Assembly (NCBI GenBank): GCA_035693615.1
Contig: DASSGH010000043.1
Span: forward strand, 152,832 to 216,831
Direction of reading: 5' to 3'
DNA: 64,000 nucleotides
DNA from: VAZQ01 sp035693615
Lineage (GTDB): Bacteria; Pseudomonadota; Alphaproteobacteria; Rhizobiales; Xanthobacteraceae
Part shown: positions 16,522 to 26,137 of the stretch, piece by piece
Layout of the letters: each line of letters starts with the position of its first letter
How positions within the stretch are numbered: position 1 is the stretch's first letter
The notes under the pieces: generated by a model
The model's database searches: none
Told to the model about the DNA's origin: nothing
The model's input: the letters and a program-made list of their open reading frames with translations, nothing else
Made by a program: the position numbers and the translations under genes

Positions 16522-17918
16522 CGGCTACGCCGCTCCGTCAGCCAGGCCAGCGGAATGGCCGCGAGCACGGTCAGCACGGGCTCAATGGGCAGGCGATATT
16601 TCGGCGCCGCCACCGGGCCGTTGAGCAACAGAAAATAGGCGAGCACCGCGCCCGCCAAGGCCGCCGCCCAAGGCTTGCTCCACGCTAGCATGACGAACCC
16701 GATCGCCTCGAGGGCGAGGAAAGGCAGCATGGCGAGAAGCCCCAGCAGGAGCAGGATTTGATAGGCTCCCGGTTGCTCGAAGAGGTAGGCCCGCGCCCGT
16801 TGCCATAGGGTCGTGCCTGCCGTGTTGTAAAAGCTCGGTTTGGGTAGCGCGCGCACGCGCGGGTCGGCGAGTAGCGCCGGCGCGGCAAGGTTCACGACCA
16901 TGCCCTCGAGCCAAGCCTTGGCGTAGGCGGCAAGCGGCAAGCGCCCCATCTCCTCCCGCGCCAGCTCCGTCTGGAGCGCCGCGCGCCGGAACGGATTAGA
17001 CACGTCAGTCGAGCCTTGCCCGGTTCTTTGCCGGTAGCGTTCCTCCATGCGATCCACCGTCACCTGGTAGGGCGTGCCATCGGCCCGTTGCGCCACCAGC
17101 GGCACGATCCACAAGGCGAGATGATCTCCGGTTTGTGAGGTCAGTGCGAAGCTCTGGTACTGCGCGAGGTTGCGCAGCAGCACCGGCGCGATTGGTGCGG
17201 CGGCGGCCAGGACAAACAGCATTGCGGCGCTGAGCGCGAGCCCGACGTTGCGTCGCTGCGCCAATGCAAAGGCGAAAACGAGAGGCGTCGCTGCCGCGAG
17301 GAGCGGCGCGACCACGGTTCGCGTGACAAGGGCAAGCCCGCCGCTGAGGCCGGCGCCTATGGCGAGCCCCGCGCCGGGGCGGAGCAGAAATCGCGCGAGG
17401 GCGAGCAGCATGAGGGCGAAGAAGAAAAGAAACAGCGAGTCCGTCAGGATTTGCGTGCTGAATACGATGAGCGTCGGCGACAGCGCGGCGAGGATCCCGG
17501 CGATCCATCCGACGCGCGGCGAGATCAGCGCGCCGAGGGCAGCGATGAGGGCGCAGGTGGCCGCGTCCATCGCCGCCTGGATCAGCGCGACCGCCCGCGG
17601 AGCGTCGCCAAACGCGTGCTGGATGGCCGCGAGCAACAGCGGATAGAGCGGCATGCGGTCCGTCATCGCCGACAGCGTCGGCCAGAAGGTTTCCGGCTTC
17701 GCCAGCGCCGTCCCCAGCATCCAGTAAGCGAACGTGTCCTGCTCCGCGAAGAAGGCATCGCGTTTTGTCAGCAGCGCGACATTGATCAGCCGGACGAGAA
17801 GGGCGAGGAGAAAGACGCTCGTCAGCGGACGCCCCGCAGCAATTCGCAGCCATGACTCGAAGCTGCGGAGAGGAGGCTTGTCCCGACCCGCGGCGTGTGA
17901 CGGCTGATCCCGGAGCAC
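16491..17918 (-). CDS. Polytopic membrane glycosyltransferase-like protein (GT-C / GT39 type)
   Basis: The 475-residue protein has about ten hydrophobic segments and the GT-C pattern: an acidic motif in the first periplasmic loop (FFAEQDTFAYW near residue 60), then TDRMPLYPLLLA. Such enzymes use lipid-linked sugars to glycosylate lipids or proteins outside the membrane. The start is GTG at 17918; its G is also the last base of the upstream ndvA stop codon (TAGTG), so translation of the two is coupled. Pairing with a glucan exporter suggests a role in periplasmic glucan or surface polysaccharide. Confidence 0.8.
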   Translation of the reverse strand: MLRDQPSHAAGRDKPPLRSFESWLRIAAGRPLTSVFLLALLVRLINVALLTKRDAFFAEQDTFAYWMLGTALAKPETFWPTLSAMTDRMPLYPLLLAAIQHAFGDAPRAVALIQAAMDAATCALIAALGALISPRVGWIAGILAALSPTLIVFSTQILTDSLFLFFFALMLLALARFLLRPGAGLAIGAGLSGGLALVTRTVVAPLLAAATPLVFAFALAQRRNVGLALSAAMLFVLAAAAPIAPVLLRNLAQYQSFALTSQTGDHLALWIVPLVAQRADGTPYQVTVDRMEERYRQRTGQGSTDVSNPFRRAALQTELAREEMGRLPLAAYAKAWLEGMVVNLAAPALLADPRVRALPKPSFYNTAGTTLWQRARAYLFEQPGAYQILLLLGLLAMLPFLALEAIGFVMLAWSKPWAAALAGAVLAYFLLLNGPVAAPKYRLPIEPVLTVLAAIPLAWLTERRSRYLIRSRMLT

Positions 17919-19720
17919 TAGGTCTCCACCGGCTGACCGCTCGCGAGCCCGTGCTGCTTCTTTGCCGGCTCGCTCGCCATGAACTGGCTGCGGGCCAGCT
18001 CGGCGAAATAACCGCCGCGTTGGATGAGTTCATCGAACTGGCCGCCCTCGACGATACGGCCGCCATGAAACACCAGGATGCGGTTGGCGTTGCGCACGGT
18101 GGCGAGTCGGTGCGCGATGACGAAGGTCGTGCGGCCTTTCATCACCTCGGTCAGCGCCGCCTGGATTCTGGCCTCGGTCAGCGCGTCGAGCGCGCTGGTC
18201 GCCTCGTCGAGAATGAGGATTGGCGGATCCTTGAGCAGCGCCCGCGCGATCGACAAGCGCTGGCGCTCTCCGCCGGAGAACAAGCGTCCGCGTTCACCGA
18301 CATTGGTGGCAAAACCTTGCGGCAGGCGCTCGATCACGTCGAGGACCTGCGCACGCTCGCAGGCCGCGCGCAGTTCCTCGTCGCTGGCGTCGGGCTTGCC
18401 GACGCGCAGGTTCTCCGCGACCGAACGGCTGAACAGCAGCGCCTCCTGGAACACCACTCCGATATTGCGCCGCAGGCCGGTCAGCGTGAGGGCGCGCACG
18501 TCCACGCCGTCGATGCTCACCGTGCCGGATTGCGGATCAAAAGCGCGGTGCAGCAGGGCAAGCGCGGTCGATTTGCCCGCTCCGGTCGCGCCGACGAGGG
18601 CAACCGTTTCCCCCGGTAGCGCGGTGAAGTTCAAATCGGCGACCGCGGGACGCTTGCCGTCATAGGAAAACGACACGTCCTTGAATTCGACCAAGCCGCG
18701 GATGCGTCCGGGATCCACTGCATCGGGCCGGTCGCGCACGGCCGGCTCGGTGTCGAGCACGTCAAAGAATTCGCTCAGCCGCGGAGCGTCCATCAGCATG
18801 CGATTGGCGAATTGCACCGACTGTTCCAGTCGGGTGATCAGCAGCGTGGCGAAGCTCATGAACATGACGATCTCGCCGACTGTGGTCAGATCGCGCAGGT
18901 AGAAGTAGACCCCGAGCACGAGAATCGACAGCATCGTCAACGTGGTCGACGCTTGCGTGATCACCGTCGTCACCGCCCACCAGGACAGCACCGGGATCTG
19001 CGCGCTCAGCGCCTCTTCGCCCAGCTTCTTCATTCCCAGAACTTCCATCTCGATGCGGGCAAAGCTCTGCACGAGAGCGATGTTGCCGAGCGTATCGCTG
19101 GTGCGCTCAGCCACGTCGGTATAGTAGCGCTCGACCGTGCTTTGCAGCCTTTCCACTTTGCTGATGACGTGGGCGATCACCGCGGCAAAGATGACGCTCA
19201 ACAGGATTAGCGCCAGCCCATAGCGCCAATTGATGAAAAGCGTCAGTGGCAGCAGCACGATCAGCGATATGAAGCTGGCGAAGTGCTCGCGGAAGAACGC
19301 CAGCCAGAGCGCCCATAGCGTGTTCGTTCCGGTGAGCATCACCTTCACGAGCCGACCGGAATGCGAGCCCGTGTGGTAGCTCAGCGGCAGCTGCAGGACG
19401 TGTTCGAAGAACATCGTGCGCACCACCTGATACTGCCGGTGCGATAGGCGGTCGGCATGCAGCGCCACGAGCGTCCCGCAGAGGATGATGAACAGGCCAA
19501 ATGCCACCCAGGCGCCGACCAACAGCATCAACTCCCGCCAGGCAACTTGCGAGACGCGCGGCTGGGCGCTGGCGAGCGTATCCACGATCCGGCCAAACAG
19601 GATGGGTTCGACGAACATCGCCGAGGCGAGCGCCAGGTTGGCCACTGCCAGCACCCAGCCCAAACGCGCCTCGCGTCCGAGCAGTTCGAGCACGCGGTAG
19701 TAAAGACGGAAGTATTTCAT
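17918..19720 (-). CDS. ndvA: Cyclic beta-1,2-glucan ABC exporter, NdvA/ChvA type
   Basis: This 600-residue fused permease-ATPase carries six predicted helices in the first 320 residues and an ABC domain after about 340. The Walker A GATGAGKST, the signature FSGGERQRLSIARALL, Walker B ILILDEATSALD and the H-loop IAHRL are all present. The N-terminus MKYFRLYYRVLELLGREARL is that of rhizobial NdvA/ChvA. It would export cyclic glucans made by NdvB to the periplasm. The GT-C gene follows with a one-base overlap. No ndvB gene is in the window. Confidence 0.9.
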   Translation of the reverse strand: MKYFRLYYRVLELLGREARLGWVLAVANLALASAMFVEPILFGRIVDTLASAQPRVSQVAWRELMLLVGAWVAFGLFIILCGTLVALHADRLSHRQYQVVRTMFFEHVLQLPLSYHTGSHSGRLVKVMLTGTNTLWALWLAFFREHFASFISLIVLLPLTLFINWRYGLALILLSVIFAAVIAHVISKVERLQSTVERYYTDVAERTSDTLGNIALVQSFARIEMEVLGMKKLGEEALSAQIPVLSWWAVTTVITQASTTLTMLSILVLGVYFYLRDLTTVGEIVMFMSFATLLITRLEQSVQFANRMLMDAPRLSEFFDVLDTEPAVRDRPDAVDPGRIRGLVEFKDVSFSYDGKRPAVADLNFTALPGETVALVGATGAGKSTALALLHRAFDPQSGTVSIDGVDVRALTLTGLRRNIGVVFQEALLFSRSVAENLRVGKPDASDEELRAACERAQVLDVIERLPQGFATNVGERGRLFSGGERQRLSIARALLKDPPILILDEATSALDALTEARIQAALTEVMKGRTTFVIAHRLATVRNANRILVFHGGRIVEGGQFDELIQRGGYFAELARSQFMASEPAKKQHGLASGQPVET

Positions 19721-19873
19721 GCCGTCGGCATCGGCAAAACGCGGGCACTGCGCATGAAGAGACTTATAGCATGTTTCGTTTGCGCCCCAACCGGAGGCGG
19801 GCGCGCGATGGCGGAGGGGTTTGACTGAAAAGCCTCGTCCACGACGACGCGGACTTCGGTAGCGGCGGCGCGC

Positions 19874-20905
19874 TCAATGAACCTTGCGTTCTGCGGCGGG
19901 TGGCAAAAAGGAAGCGTCGAAGATGTCCTCTGCCTTGGGCTTTGCCTTGAAGGTGTAGACTAGCCCGATCTGGTCGATCGATTCAGCGAGCCGCGCGAAA
20001 TCGACGGCGCCAAAGCCGTTGGCTCTGACCTCCGGCGTCACGATGTTGTCGCGGATTGCCATGCGCAAGCGTTCGAGCTCCACCTCCCTTTTCACGGTGT
20101 CGTCGCGCCGCATGATCGTGTCGACCGCCTCGGCGGGGCGGTGGACGATCTCTTTCAGGCCCTGAAGAAAGGCGTGCAAAAATCCCCTCACCGCCTCCGG
20201 TTTCTCGGCGGCGAATTTGGGATTGACGATAATGGCATTGCCGTAGAGCTTGAGCCCGTAATCCGCCATCGGCATCAGCACGATGTCGTCGACCGGCACG
20301 CCGCGGTCCTTGAGATCGACGTAGAGGCGGAACGAGTAGCCGAGGGCGGCATCGATCTGCCCGGCCGCTAGCATGGGCGCGCGTACCGGAAAGCCGATGG
20401 TCTCGATCGTCACCTTCGCCACGTCGACGTTGTTGAGCTTGGCGAATAGCGGCCATTCGAAGGTGACGCCGACGGGCGGAGTGCCGAGCTTCTTGCCTTC
20501 GAGCTGCTTGGGATCGGTGATGCCGCGGCTGCGGCGCGCCACGATCGCGAAGGGCGGCTTGTTGTAAAGCATGAACACCGCCTTCAACGGCGACGAGGGA
20601 TGTTGATCGCGATACCTGATGAGCGTGTTGATGTCGGCAAGCGCCATCTCATAGGCGCCGGACGCCACGCGGGTGATCGGCTCGAGCGCGGTCGCCGCCT
20701 CGTCCACGGTAACGTCGAGACCCTCGCTCTTGAAGTACCCTCGGTCCTGCGGAAGGAAAAAGGTCGAGGCCAGTCCTTCGAGGCGGCCATCGAGCGAGAA
20801 CCTGATGCTGGTCTGCGCCGCGGCAGGCCACGCCATGGTCAACGCGATCAGCGCCGCGACAAGCGAGGCGGGGCGATTGATCCGCGTGAGCTTGAGGAGG
20901 CGCAT
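19874..20905 (-). CDS. ABC transporter substrate-binding protein, NMT1/THI5-like
   Basis: The 343-residue protein has a signal peptide ending AWPAAAQTS, then the NMT1-like fold typical of riboflavin, thiamine-precursor, taurine or nitrate receptors: IRFSLDGRLEGLASTFFLPQ and GYFKSEGLDVTVDEAATALE. The ATG at 20905 has AGGGAG seven bases before it and is preferred over the ATG at 20920. No permease or ATPase lies nearby. It is divergent from putA across 236 bases, in which no other feature is evident. The ligand is unknown. Confidence 0.85.
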   Translation of the reverse strand: MRLLKLTRINRPASLVAALIALTMAWPAAAQTSIRFSLDGRLEGLASTFFLPQDRGYFKSEGLDVTVDEAATALEPITRVASGAYEMALADINTLIRYRDQHPSSPLKAVFMLYNKPPFAIVARRSRGITDPKQLEGKKLGTPPVGVTFEWPLFAKLNNVDVAKVTIETIGFPVRAPMLAAGQIDAALGYSFRLYVDLKDRGVPVDDIVLMPMADYGLKLYGNAIIVNPKFAAEKPEAVRGFLHAFLQGLKEIVHRPAEAVDTIMRRDDTVKREVELERLRMAIRDNIVTPEVRANGFGAVDFARLAESIDQIGLVYTFKAKPKAEDIFDASFLPPAAERKVH

Positions 20906-21141
20906 GGCTGCTCCCTGCATCGGCCCCGCACCGCCCCCACTTTAAACCGCGGCTGAGCGGCCAGATAAAGAACATGATGGTACAAAGCGCAAGGCGACAT
21001 CGCGCCTCGTGCCCGTCCTTCACAGATTTCAAACACCGCGCCCTGCCACTTTGTGCCCGCATGCGAGTTATTCTTCGGCTGCGCCAGATGAACCGCTGTT
21101 AAGATTAACGGGGGCTTGGCACGGTCGCGCGCGCCACCCAA

Positions 21142-24100
21142 ATGCGAACCGACATGATCCCAGATACGAACATTTGCCCAGCCGCGGATGTAGAAGAGGC
21201 GCCCCTCTTCAGCGCGCCCTACGCGCCGCCGGACGAGGCGATCGCGGCCGGCTTGCTGCGCGACGCGAGCCGCGCGGCAGAGGCGGAGCGACGGGTCGAC
21301 GCCTATGCCAGGCATCTGGTCGAGGGGATTCGGGCGCGCGCCGGGGGACTCGGCGGCATCGAGGATTTCCTGCACGCCTATTCGTTGTCCACCAAAGAGG
21401 GACTTGCCCTCATGGTGCTGGCGGAGGCGCTGCTGCGGGTGCCTGATGCCGCCACCGCCGACCGGCTGATCGAGGACAAGCTCGCGACCGGCCAATGGTC
21501 CTCGCACCACGTCAAATCCAGCGCGCTCTTGGTGTCCGCATCGGCATGGACGCTGGGCATCACCGCCCGCATCATCCATCCCGGCGAGACCCCGGACACG
21601 ATCTTGGAAAGCCTGATCAAGCGGCTGGGCATTCCCGCGGTGCGCGCGGCCACCCGCCAGGCGATGCGGCTATTGGCCTCACATTTCGTGCTCGGACAAA
21701 CAATCGAGGACGCGCTCGATCGCGCGCGGAGCCAGCGGCCGGTGCGCTACTCCTTCGACATGCTGGGCGAGGGTGCGCGCACGCGAGCGGATGCCGAGCG
21801 CTATTTTGCGGCTTACGCCCATGCCATCGACGCCATCGCCGTGAACGCCGGCGATGCCGCGAGCCGTCCCGGCATTTCGGTCAAGCTCTCCGCCTTGCAT
21901 CCGCGTTTCGAGGCCGTATCGCGCGAACTCGTTTTGACAGAACTGGTGCCGAAGGCGCGCGAGCTTGCGCGCAAAGCGCGCGCGCACGGCCTCAACTTCA
22001 CCATCGACGCCGAGGAAGCCGATCGGCTCGAACTCACCCTCGATGTGATGGCGGCGGTGCTCGCCGACAGCTCGCTACGCGGCTGGGACGGCTTCGGGCT
22101 CGCCGTGCAGGCCTACCAGAAGCGCGCTCCCGCCGTGATCGACTGGCTCGAGGGCATCGCGAAGAGCTTCGGCCGCCGGCTGACAGTGCGGCTGGTCAAG
22201 GGCGCCTATTGGGATACCGAGATCAAGCGCGCGCAAGAGCGCGGGCTTGCCGACTATCCCGTGTTCACGCGTAAGGCGATGACCGACCTCTGCTACGCCG
22301 CCTGCACGCGCAAGCTGCTCGCCGCGCGGCCGCGCCTCTATCCGCAATTTGCCACCCACAACGCGCTCACCGTCGCCGGCGTGATCGAGGACGCCGGCGG
22401 GGTCGAGGGCTATGAGTTCCAGCGCCTGCACGGGATGGGCGAGATCCTCTACCAACTCTTGCTCGCCGATTACCCGCAAGCGGCATGCCGGGTCTATGCG
22501 CCGGTCGGCGGACACCGCGACCTTCTTGCTTATCTCGTGCGTCGGCTGCTGGAGAACGGCGCAAACTCCTCGTTCGTGTCGGTCGCCGCCGATGCGGCGG
22601 TGCCGGTCGCCTCGATCCTCGAACGCCCGCAGAACCGTATCGGCGACGCCCGCCGGGCGCGCCACCATAACATTCCGCTACCGCGCGACCTTTATGGTCC
22701 GCAGCGACGCAATTCCGCGGGCGTGGAATTCGGCGAGCGCGCGGCGCTCGATGCGCTGCTTGCCGAGATCCGCGATGCCCGGCCCTCGGTCGAGGCCGTG
22801 CCGCTCGTCGGCGGGACGAGCCGGCCCGGCATCGAGCGTTCGGTGCGCTCGCCCATCGACGGCAAGGTGATCGGCCGGGTTGGCGAAGCAAACGAGGCGG
22901 CCGTGGCTGCGGCCATGGCGGCGGCGCAGACCGGCTTTGCCGCCTGGACCGCGACCGCGCTCGACATGCGCACGGGCGCGCTCGAACGCGCAGGCAATCT
23001 CTTCGAAGCACGGCGCGGACGACTGATCGCGCTGCTGCAGGCGGAAGGCGGCAAGACCCTCGATGACGCCGTCGCGGAGGTGCGCGAGGCGGTCGATCTC
23101 TGCCGCTACTACGCGCTCGAGGCGCGGCGCTCGCTCGTCCCGCGGGCGTTGCCCGGCCCGACCGGCGAAGCAAACGAGCTTCGCTACCGCGGCCGCGGCG
23201 TGTTGGTCTGCATCAGCCCATGGAATTTTCCGCTCTCGATCTTCATCGGCCAGATCGCCGGGGCATTGGTTGCCGGCAACTCCGTGGTGGCGAAACCCGC
23301 GGAGCAGACGCCGCTCGTCGCGGCGGAGGCCGTGCGCATCCTGTTGGAAGCGGGAATTCCTTCGAGCGTGCTGCACCTCTTGCCCGGCGACGGCAAGGTC
23401 GGCGCGGCGCTCGTGGGTGATGCGCGCGTCGCCGGCGTGGCTTTCACCGGCTCGACCGAGGTCGCGCGGGCGATCCATCGCGCGTTGGCGGCGAAGGACA
23501 CGGCTATCGTGCCGCTGATTGCCGAGACCGGCGGCGTCAACCCAATGATCGTCGATGCGACCGCGCTGCCGGAGCAGGTCACCGACGATGTGATCACCTC
23601 GGCGTTCCGCTCGGCCGGCCAGCGCTGTTCGGCGCTGCGCCTGCTGTGCCTGCAGGAGGACGTGGCCGAGCCCATCCTCGAGATGATCGCTGGCGCCGCG
23701 CGCGAGCTCACGCTCGGCGATCCGCGCGAGCCTTCGACCCATGTCGGGCCGGTGATCGATGCCGAGGCGAAGGAAAAGCTCGACCGCTGGATCGCCGATA
23801 AGGAGAAGGAAGGCCGCGTGCGCTTCCGTTGGGATCGATTCAAGCCGCTGCCGGTCAGAGGAACTTATGTGCCGCCGGCGATCATCACGCTCGACCGCGC
23901 GCGAGACTTGCGGCAAGAGGTGTTCGGGCCAATCCTTCACGTCGTGCGTTGGCGCGCCGATGCGCTCGACGCCCTGCTCGAGGAGCTTGCGGGAAACGGC
24001 TACGCCCTCACGCTCGGCATTCATTCCCGCATCGACGCGACCGCAGATCACATCGCCGCGCGGCTCCCGCATGGCAACGTCTATGTCAATCGCAGCATGA

Positions 24101-24267
24101 TCGGCGCGGTCGTTGGCACGCAGCCGTTCGGAGGGAACTCGCTCTCCGGCACCGGACCAAAGGCAGGCGGTCCGAATTATCTCGAACGATTTGCCGCCGA
24201 GCAGGTCGTGACGGTCAACACCGCCGCCGCGGGGGGCAACGCCTCGCTACTCGCCAGCGAGGAATAG
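21142..24267 (+). CDS. putA: Bifunctional proline dehydrogenase / glutamate-gamma-semialdehyde dehydrogenase
   Basis: This 1041-residue enzyme oxidizes proline to glutamate. The FAD-containing proline dehydrogenase barrel occupies roughly residues 80-470, with LVKGAYWDTEIKRAQ near 350 and QFATHNALTV near 400. The NAD-dependent aldehyde dehydrogenase domain fills about 550-1030; its catalytic Cys is at about 829 (SAGQRCSAL) and its Glu at about 795 (AETGG). The E. coli-type N-terminal ribbon-helix-helix domain is absent, so the protein should not repress its own gene. An ATG at 21154 is an alternative start. It stands alone, divergent from the NMT1-like gene. Confidence 0.97.
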   Translation: MRTDMIPDTNICPAADVEEAPLFSAPYAPPDEAIAAGLLRDASRAAEAERRVDAYARHLVEGIRARAGGLGGIEDFLHAYSLSTKEGLALMVLAEALLRVPDAATADRLIEDKLATGQWSSHHVKSSALLVSASAWTLGITARIIHPGETPDTILESLIKRLGIPAVRAATRQAMRLLASHFVLGQTIEDALDRARSQRPVRYSFDMLGEGARTRADAERYFAAYAHAIDAIAVNAGDAASRPGISVKLSALHPRFEAVSRELVLTELVPKARELARKARAHGLNFTIDAEEADRLELTLDVMAAVLADSSLRGWDGFGLAVQAYQKRAPAVIDWLEGIAKSFGRRLTVRLVKGAYWDTEIKRAQERGLADYPVFTRKAMTDLCYAACTRKLLAARPRLYPQFATHNALTVAGVIEDAGGVEGYEFQRLHGMGEILYQLLLADYPQAACRVYAPVGGHRDLLAYLVRRLLENGANSSFVSVAADAAVPVASILERPQNRIGDARRARHHNIPLPRDLYGPQRRNSAGVEFGERAALDALLAEIRDARPSVEAVPLVGGTSRPGIERSVRSPIDGKVIGRVGEANEAAVAAAMAAAQTGFAAWTATALDMRTGALERAGNLFEARRGRLIALLQAEGGKTLDDAVAEVREAVDLCRYYALEARRSLVPRALPGPTGEANELRYRGRGVLVCISPWNFPLSIFIGQIAGALVAGNSVVAKPAEQTPLVAAEAVRILLEAGIPSSVLHLLPGDGKVGAALVGDARVAGVAFTGSTEVARAIHRALAAKDTAIVPLIAETGGVNPMIVDATALPEQVTDDVITSAFRSAGQRCSALRLLCLQEDVAEPILEMIAGAARELTLGDPREPSTHVGPVIDAEAKEKLDRWIADKEKEGRVRFRWDRFKPLPVRGTYVPPAIITLDRARDLRQEVFGPILHVVRWRADALDALLEELAGNGYALTLGIHSRIDATADHIAARLPHGNVYVNRSMIGAVVGTQPFGGNSLSGTGPKAGGPNYLERFAAEQVVTVNTAAAGGNASLLASEE

Positions 24268-24318
24268 CGGCCATATTCGTTAACCCACTCGCGGGCAGTT
24301 GGCGCTATTCTGAACGGC

Positions 24319-24699
24319 ATGGGTGATTCGCTCGACCGCCTCTACCAAGCCGTGCTGGCCGCCCGCACCGCCGATCCGGCATCCTCGCGGACGGCGCGGC
24401 TGCTGCGTGCGGGCCGCAGCAAGATGGCCAAGAAGCTCGCAGAGGAAGCGGTCGAAGTTGTGATCGATGCCATGAACGGCCATTCCGACGCCGTGGTGCG
24501 CGAGAGCGCCGACCTGCTCTACAATCTTGTGGTGCTCTGGGCTGCCTCCGGCGTCCATCCCAAGGACGTGTGGACGGAGATGGAGCGCCGCGAGCGGCTC
24601 CTGGGAATTGCCGAGAAACTTCCCAAGGAGCGGCTCGACGCGTCGCCGCGGCGCAAAGTCGTCGCCCTCGATCGCAGCCGCATGCGCAAGCGCCGCTGA
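24319..24699 (+). CDS. hisE: Phosphoribosyl-ATP diphosphatase
   Basis: The 126-residue enzyme hydrolyses phosphoribosyl-ATP to phosphoribosyl-AMP, the second step of histidine synthesis. The MazG-like all-alpha motifs that bind magnesium are clear: KLAEEAVEVVIDA at about 40-52 and ESADLLYNLVVLW at about 64-76. It differs from many hisE genes in standing outside a his operon, here 51 bases after putA. The tail is basic (SPRRKVVALDRSRMRKRR) and somewhat longer than usual. A MazG-like house-cleaning role cannot be fully excluded, but the pattern fits HisE best. Confidence 0.85.
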   Translation: MGDSLDRLYQAVLAARTADPASSRTARLLRAGRSKMAKKLAEEAVEVVIDAMNGHSDAVVRESADLLYNLVVLWAASGVHPKDVWTEMERRERLLGIAEKLPKERLDASPRRKVVALDRSRMRKRR

Positions 24700-24790
24700 T
24701 CGCACACACGACGGCCCTCGTTGACGTTTGACCCGCGCTGGCGTTCCAAGCCGATTGCCGCTTGTGCCACGATTTCGATATGGTCCCCCT

Positions 24791-25378
24791 ATGTTGCGCA
24801 GGCTTTACGACTGGACCTTGCAAAAGGCCGCCAGCCCCGCTGCCGAGTTTTGGTTGGCCGTCATCGCTTTCATCGAAAGCTCCATATTCCTGGTGCCGGC
24901 GGACGTACTTTTCGTGCCGATGGCGCTGGCAATCCCGAAGCGAGCATATCGCTATGCGTTGGTCGCGACGTTGGCTTCGACGGCGGGTGGAATTGCGGGT
25001 TATTACCTGGGACACTTCGCCTATGGCGAGATAGCCAAGCCCATATTGGCGTTCTACGGAAAGCTCGAAGCATTTGAGCAGCTGCGATCTTCGGCGAGCA
25101 AAGACGCGGTCCTCCTCCTGCTCGTGACCTCTGGACTTGCTCATTTGCCTCCGATCAAGGTTGTGACGATCCTTTCCGGCGTGGTGGACGTCAATATTTG
25201 GCTGTTTATCGCTTCGTGTCTGGTTGCCCGCGGTGCTCGGTTCTTCGTTTTGGCTTGGGCCTTCGAGCGGTTCGGTGAGCCCATTCGTCATTTCATTGAG
25301 CGGCGCTTGGGATGGATTGCCGGCGCAATTGCTGCCCTTGTGATCGTCTTGTATGCGATAGTTCGCTACGCGCTTTGA
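24791..25378 (+). CDS. DedA/YqaA-family membrane protein
   Basis: This 195-residue inner-membrane protein has about five hydrophobic segments and the SNARE-associated (DedA/VTT) pattern: FIESSIFLVPADVLFVPMAL, then AGYYLGHFAYGEIAKPIL. It matches the YqaA branch. The family is linked to lipid flipping and membrane homeostasis; a precise role is unknown. ATG at 24791 is chosen because the protein aligns from MLRRLYDWTLQKA; the frame is open upstream from a TTG at 24728. It lies 91 bases after hisE. Confidence 0.85.
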   Translation: MLRRLYDWTLQKAASPAAEFWLAVIAFIESSIFLVPADVLFVPMALAIPKRAYRYALVATLASTAGGIAGYYLGHFAYGEIAKPILAFYGKLEAFEQLRSSASKDAVLLLLVTSGLAHLPPIKVVTILSGVVDVNIWLFIASCLVARGARFFVLAWAFERFGEPIRHFIERRLGWIAGAIAALVIVLYAIVRYAL

Positions 25379-25465
25379 TCGAATCTCTTCTGAAGTTCCC
25401 CGCCTCCTCAATTTTGCCACGCCCGACGCCCAGCCTTGCTGCGGCTGTGCTGTCACGGGATTGGG

Positions 25466-26046
25466 ATGACCGGCCGTTTTGGGCAAATCGAGGCTCGCAG
25501 CTTGGCGCCGTTCGCACGCGCGATGCTTGCCGCGTGCGCGACGCTGCTGGTCGCCTCCGCGTTCGCGCAAGAATCGCGGCCGCCCGCCGACATTCCAATT
25601 CAGAAGGGGGCGAAGGCGCTGCCAATCCACCGCCGGCCTCGGTGCCTGATCCTCAGCGTCGGCCCGGCCTGGTCGACGCCATCGGCGGCTGGCTCGGCGA
25701 CAGCACGACGAGGTTCAGACTCGATTTGAAGGATGCGCAGCAGACCTTCGACCAACTGACGGACCAGACCCGCGAGGCCGCCAAGGATGCAACCGGCGCG
25801 ATGATCGGTGTGCCGAACATGCGCATCATGATGGTGCACGAGCGCTGCCCGCTAGCGGCGAGCGGCGGGCCCGATTGCCAAACCGCAGCGGTAATGGCCT
25901 GCCGCGGCAAGGGATTTGCCGCCGGCAAGAGTCTCGATACTCAGTCCGAGCAGAAGTGTCCGGCGCAAGTCCTGCTCCGTGGCCGGGCGCCGAACGAGCT
26001 CGAATGCCGGACCGAAACGTTCGTCACGCGCGCTCTGTGCCAGTGA
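25466..26046 (+). pseudogene. Secreted Cys-containing hypothetical protein, broken by a frameshift near 25,600
   Basis: The signal peptide (APFARAMLAACATLLVASAFAQ) is in one frame from ATG 25466, but the conserved body lies one frame away: RRPGLVDAIGGWLGDSTTR, AKDATGAMIGVPNMR, four cysteines, and FVTRALCQ at the end. Joining them needs one extra base, most simply in the run of five G at about 25,606-25,610. The resulting protein of about 193 residues resembles a secreted Rhizobiales family of unknown function. Either the gene is decayed or a base was lost in sequencing. It lies between the DedA gene and the SAF-domain gene. Confidence 0.7.
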
Positions 26047-26137
26047 ACCAACGACGCCAGCGCCGGTGTCCGCCCGCTGGACAGCTCGTGCTTGGTCTGC
26101 CGTAATCATTCACTCCTTCGAGGATCGGAGCGCCTCT

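Noticed and set aside
15363..16688. Second long plus-strand frame over the thiolase gene
   Set aside because: Arg-rich frame-shifted reading of the thiolase with no protein-like features.
22678..24072. Minus-strand frame of 464 codons inside putA
   Set aside because: High-GC shadow; the putA reading is conserved throughout both catalytic domains.
24305..25630. Minus-strand frame of 441 codons across hisE and the DedA gene
   Set aside because: It would run antisense to two well-supported genes and has low-complexity Arg/Gln text.
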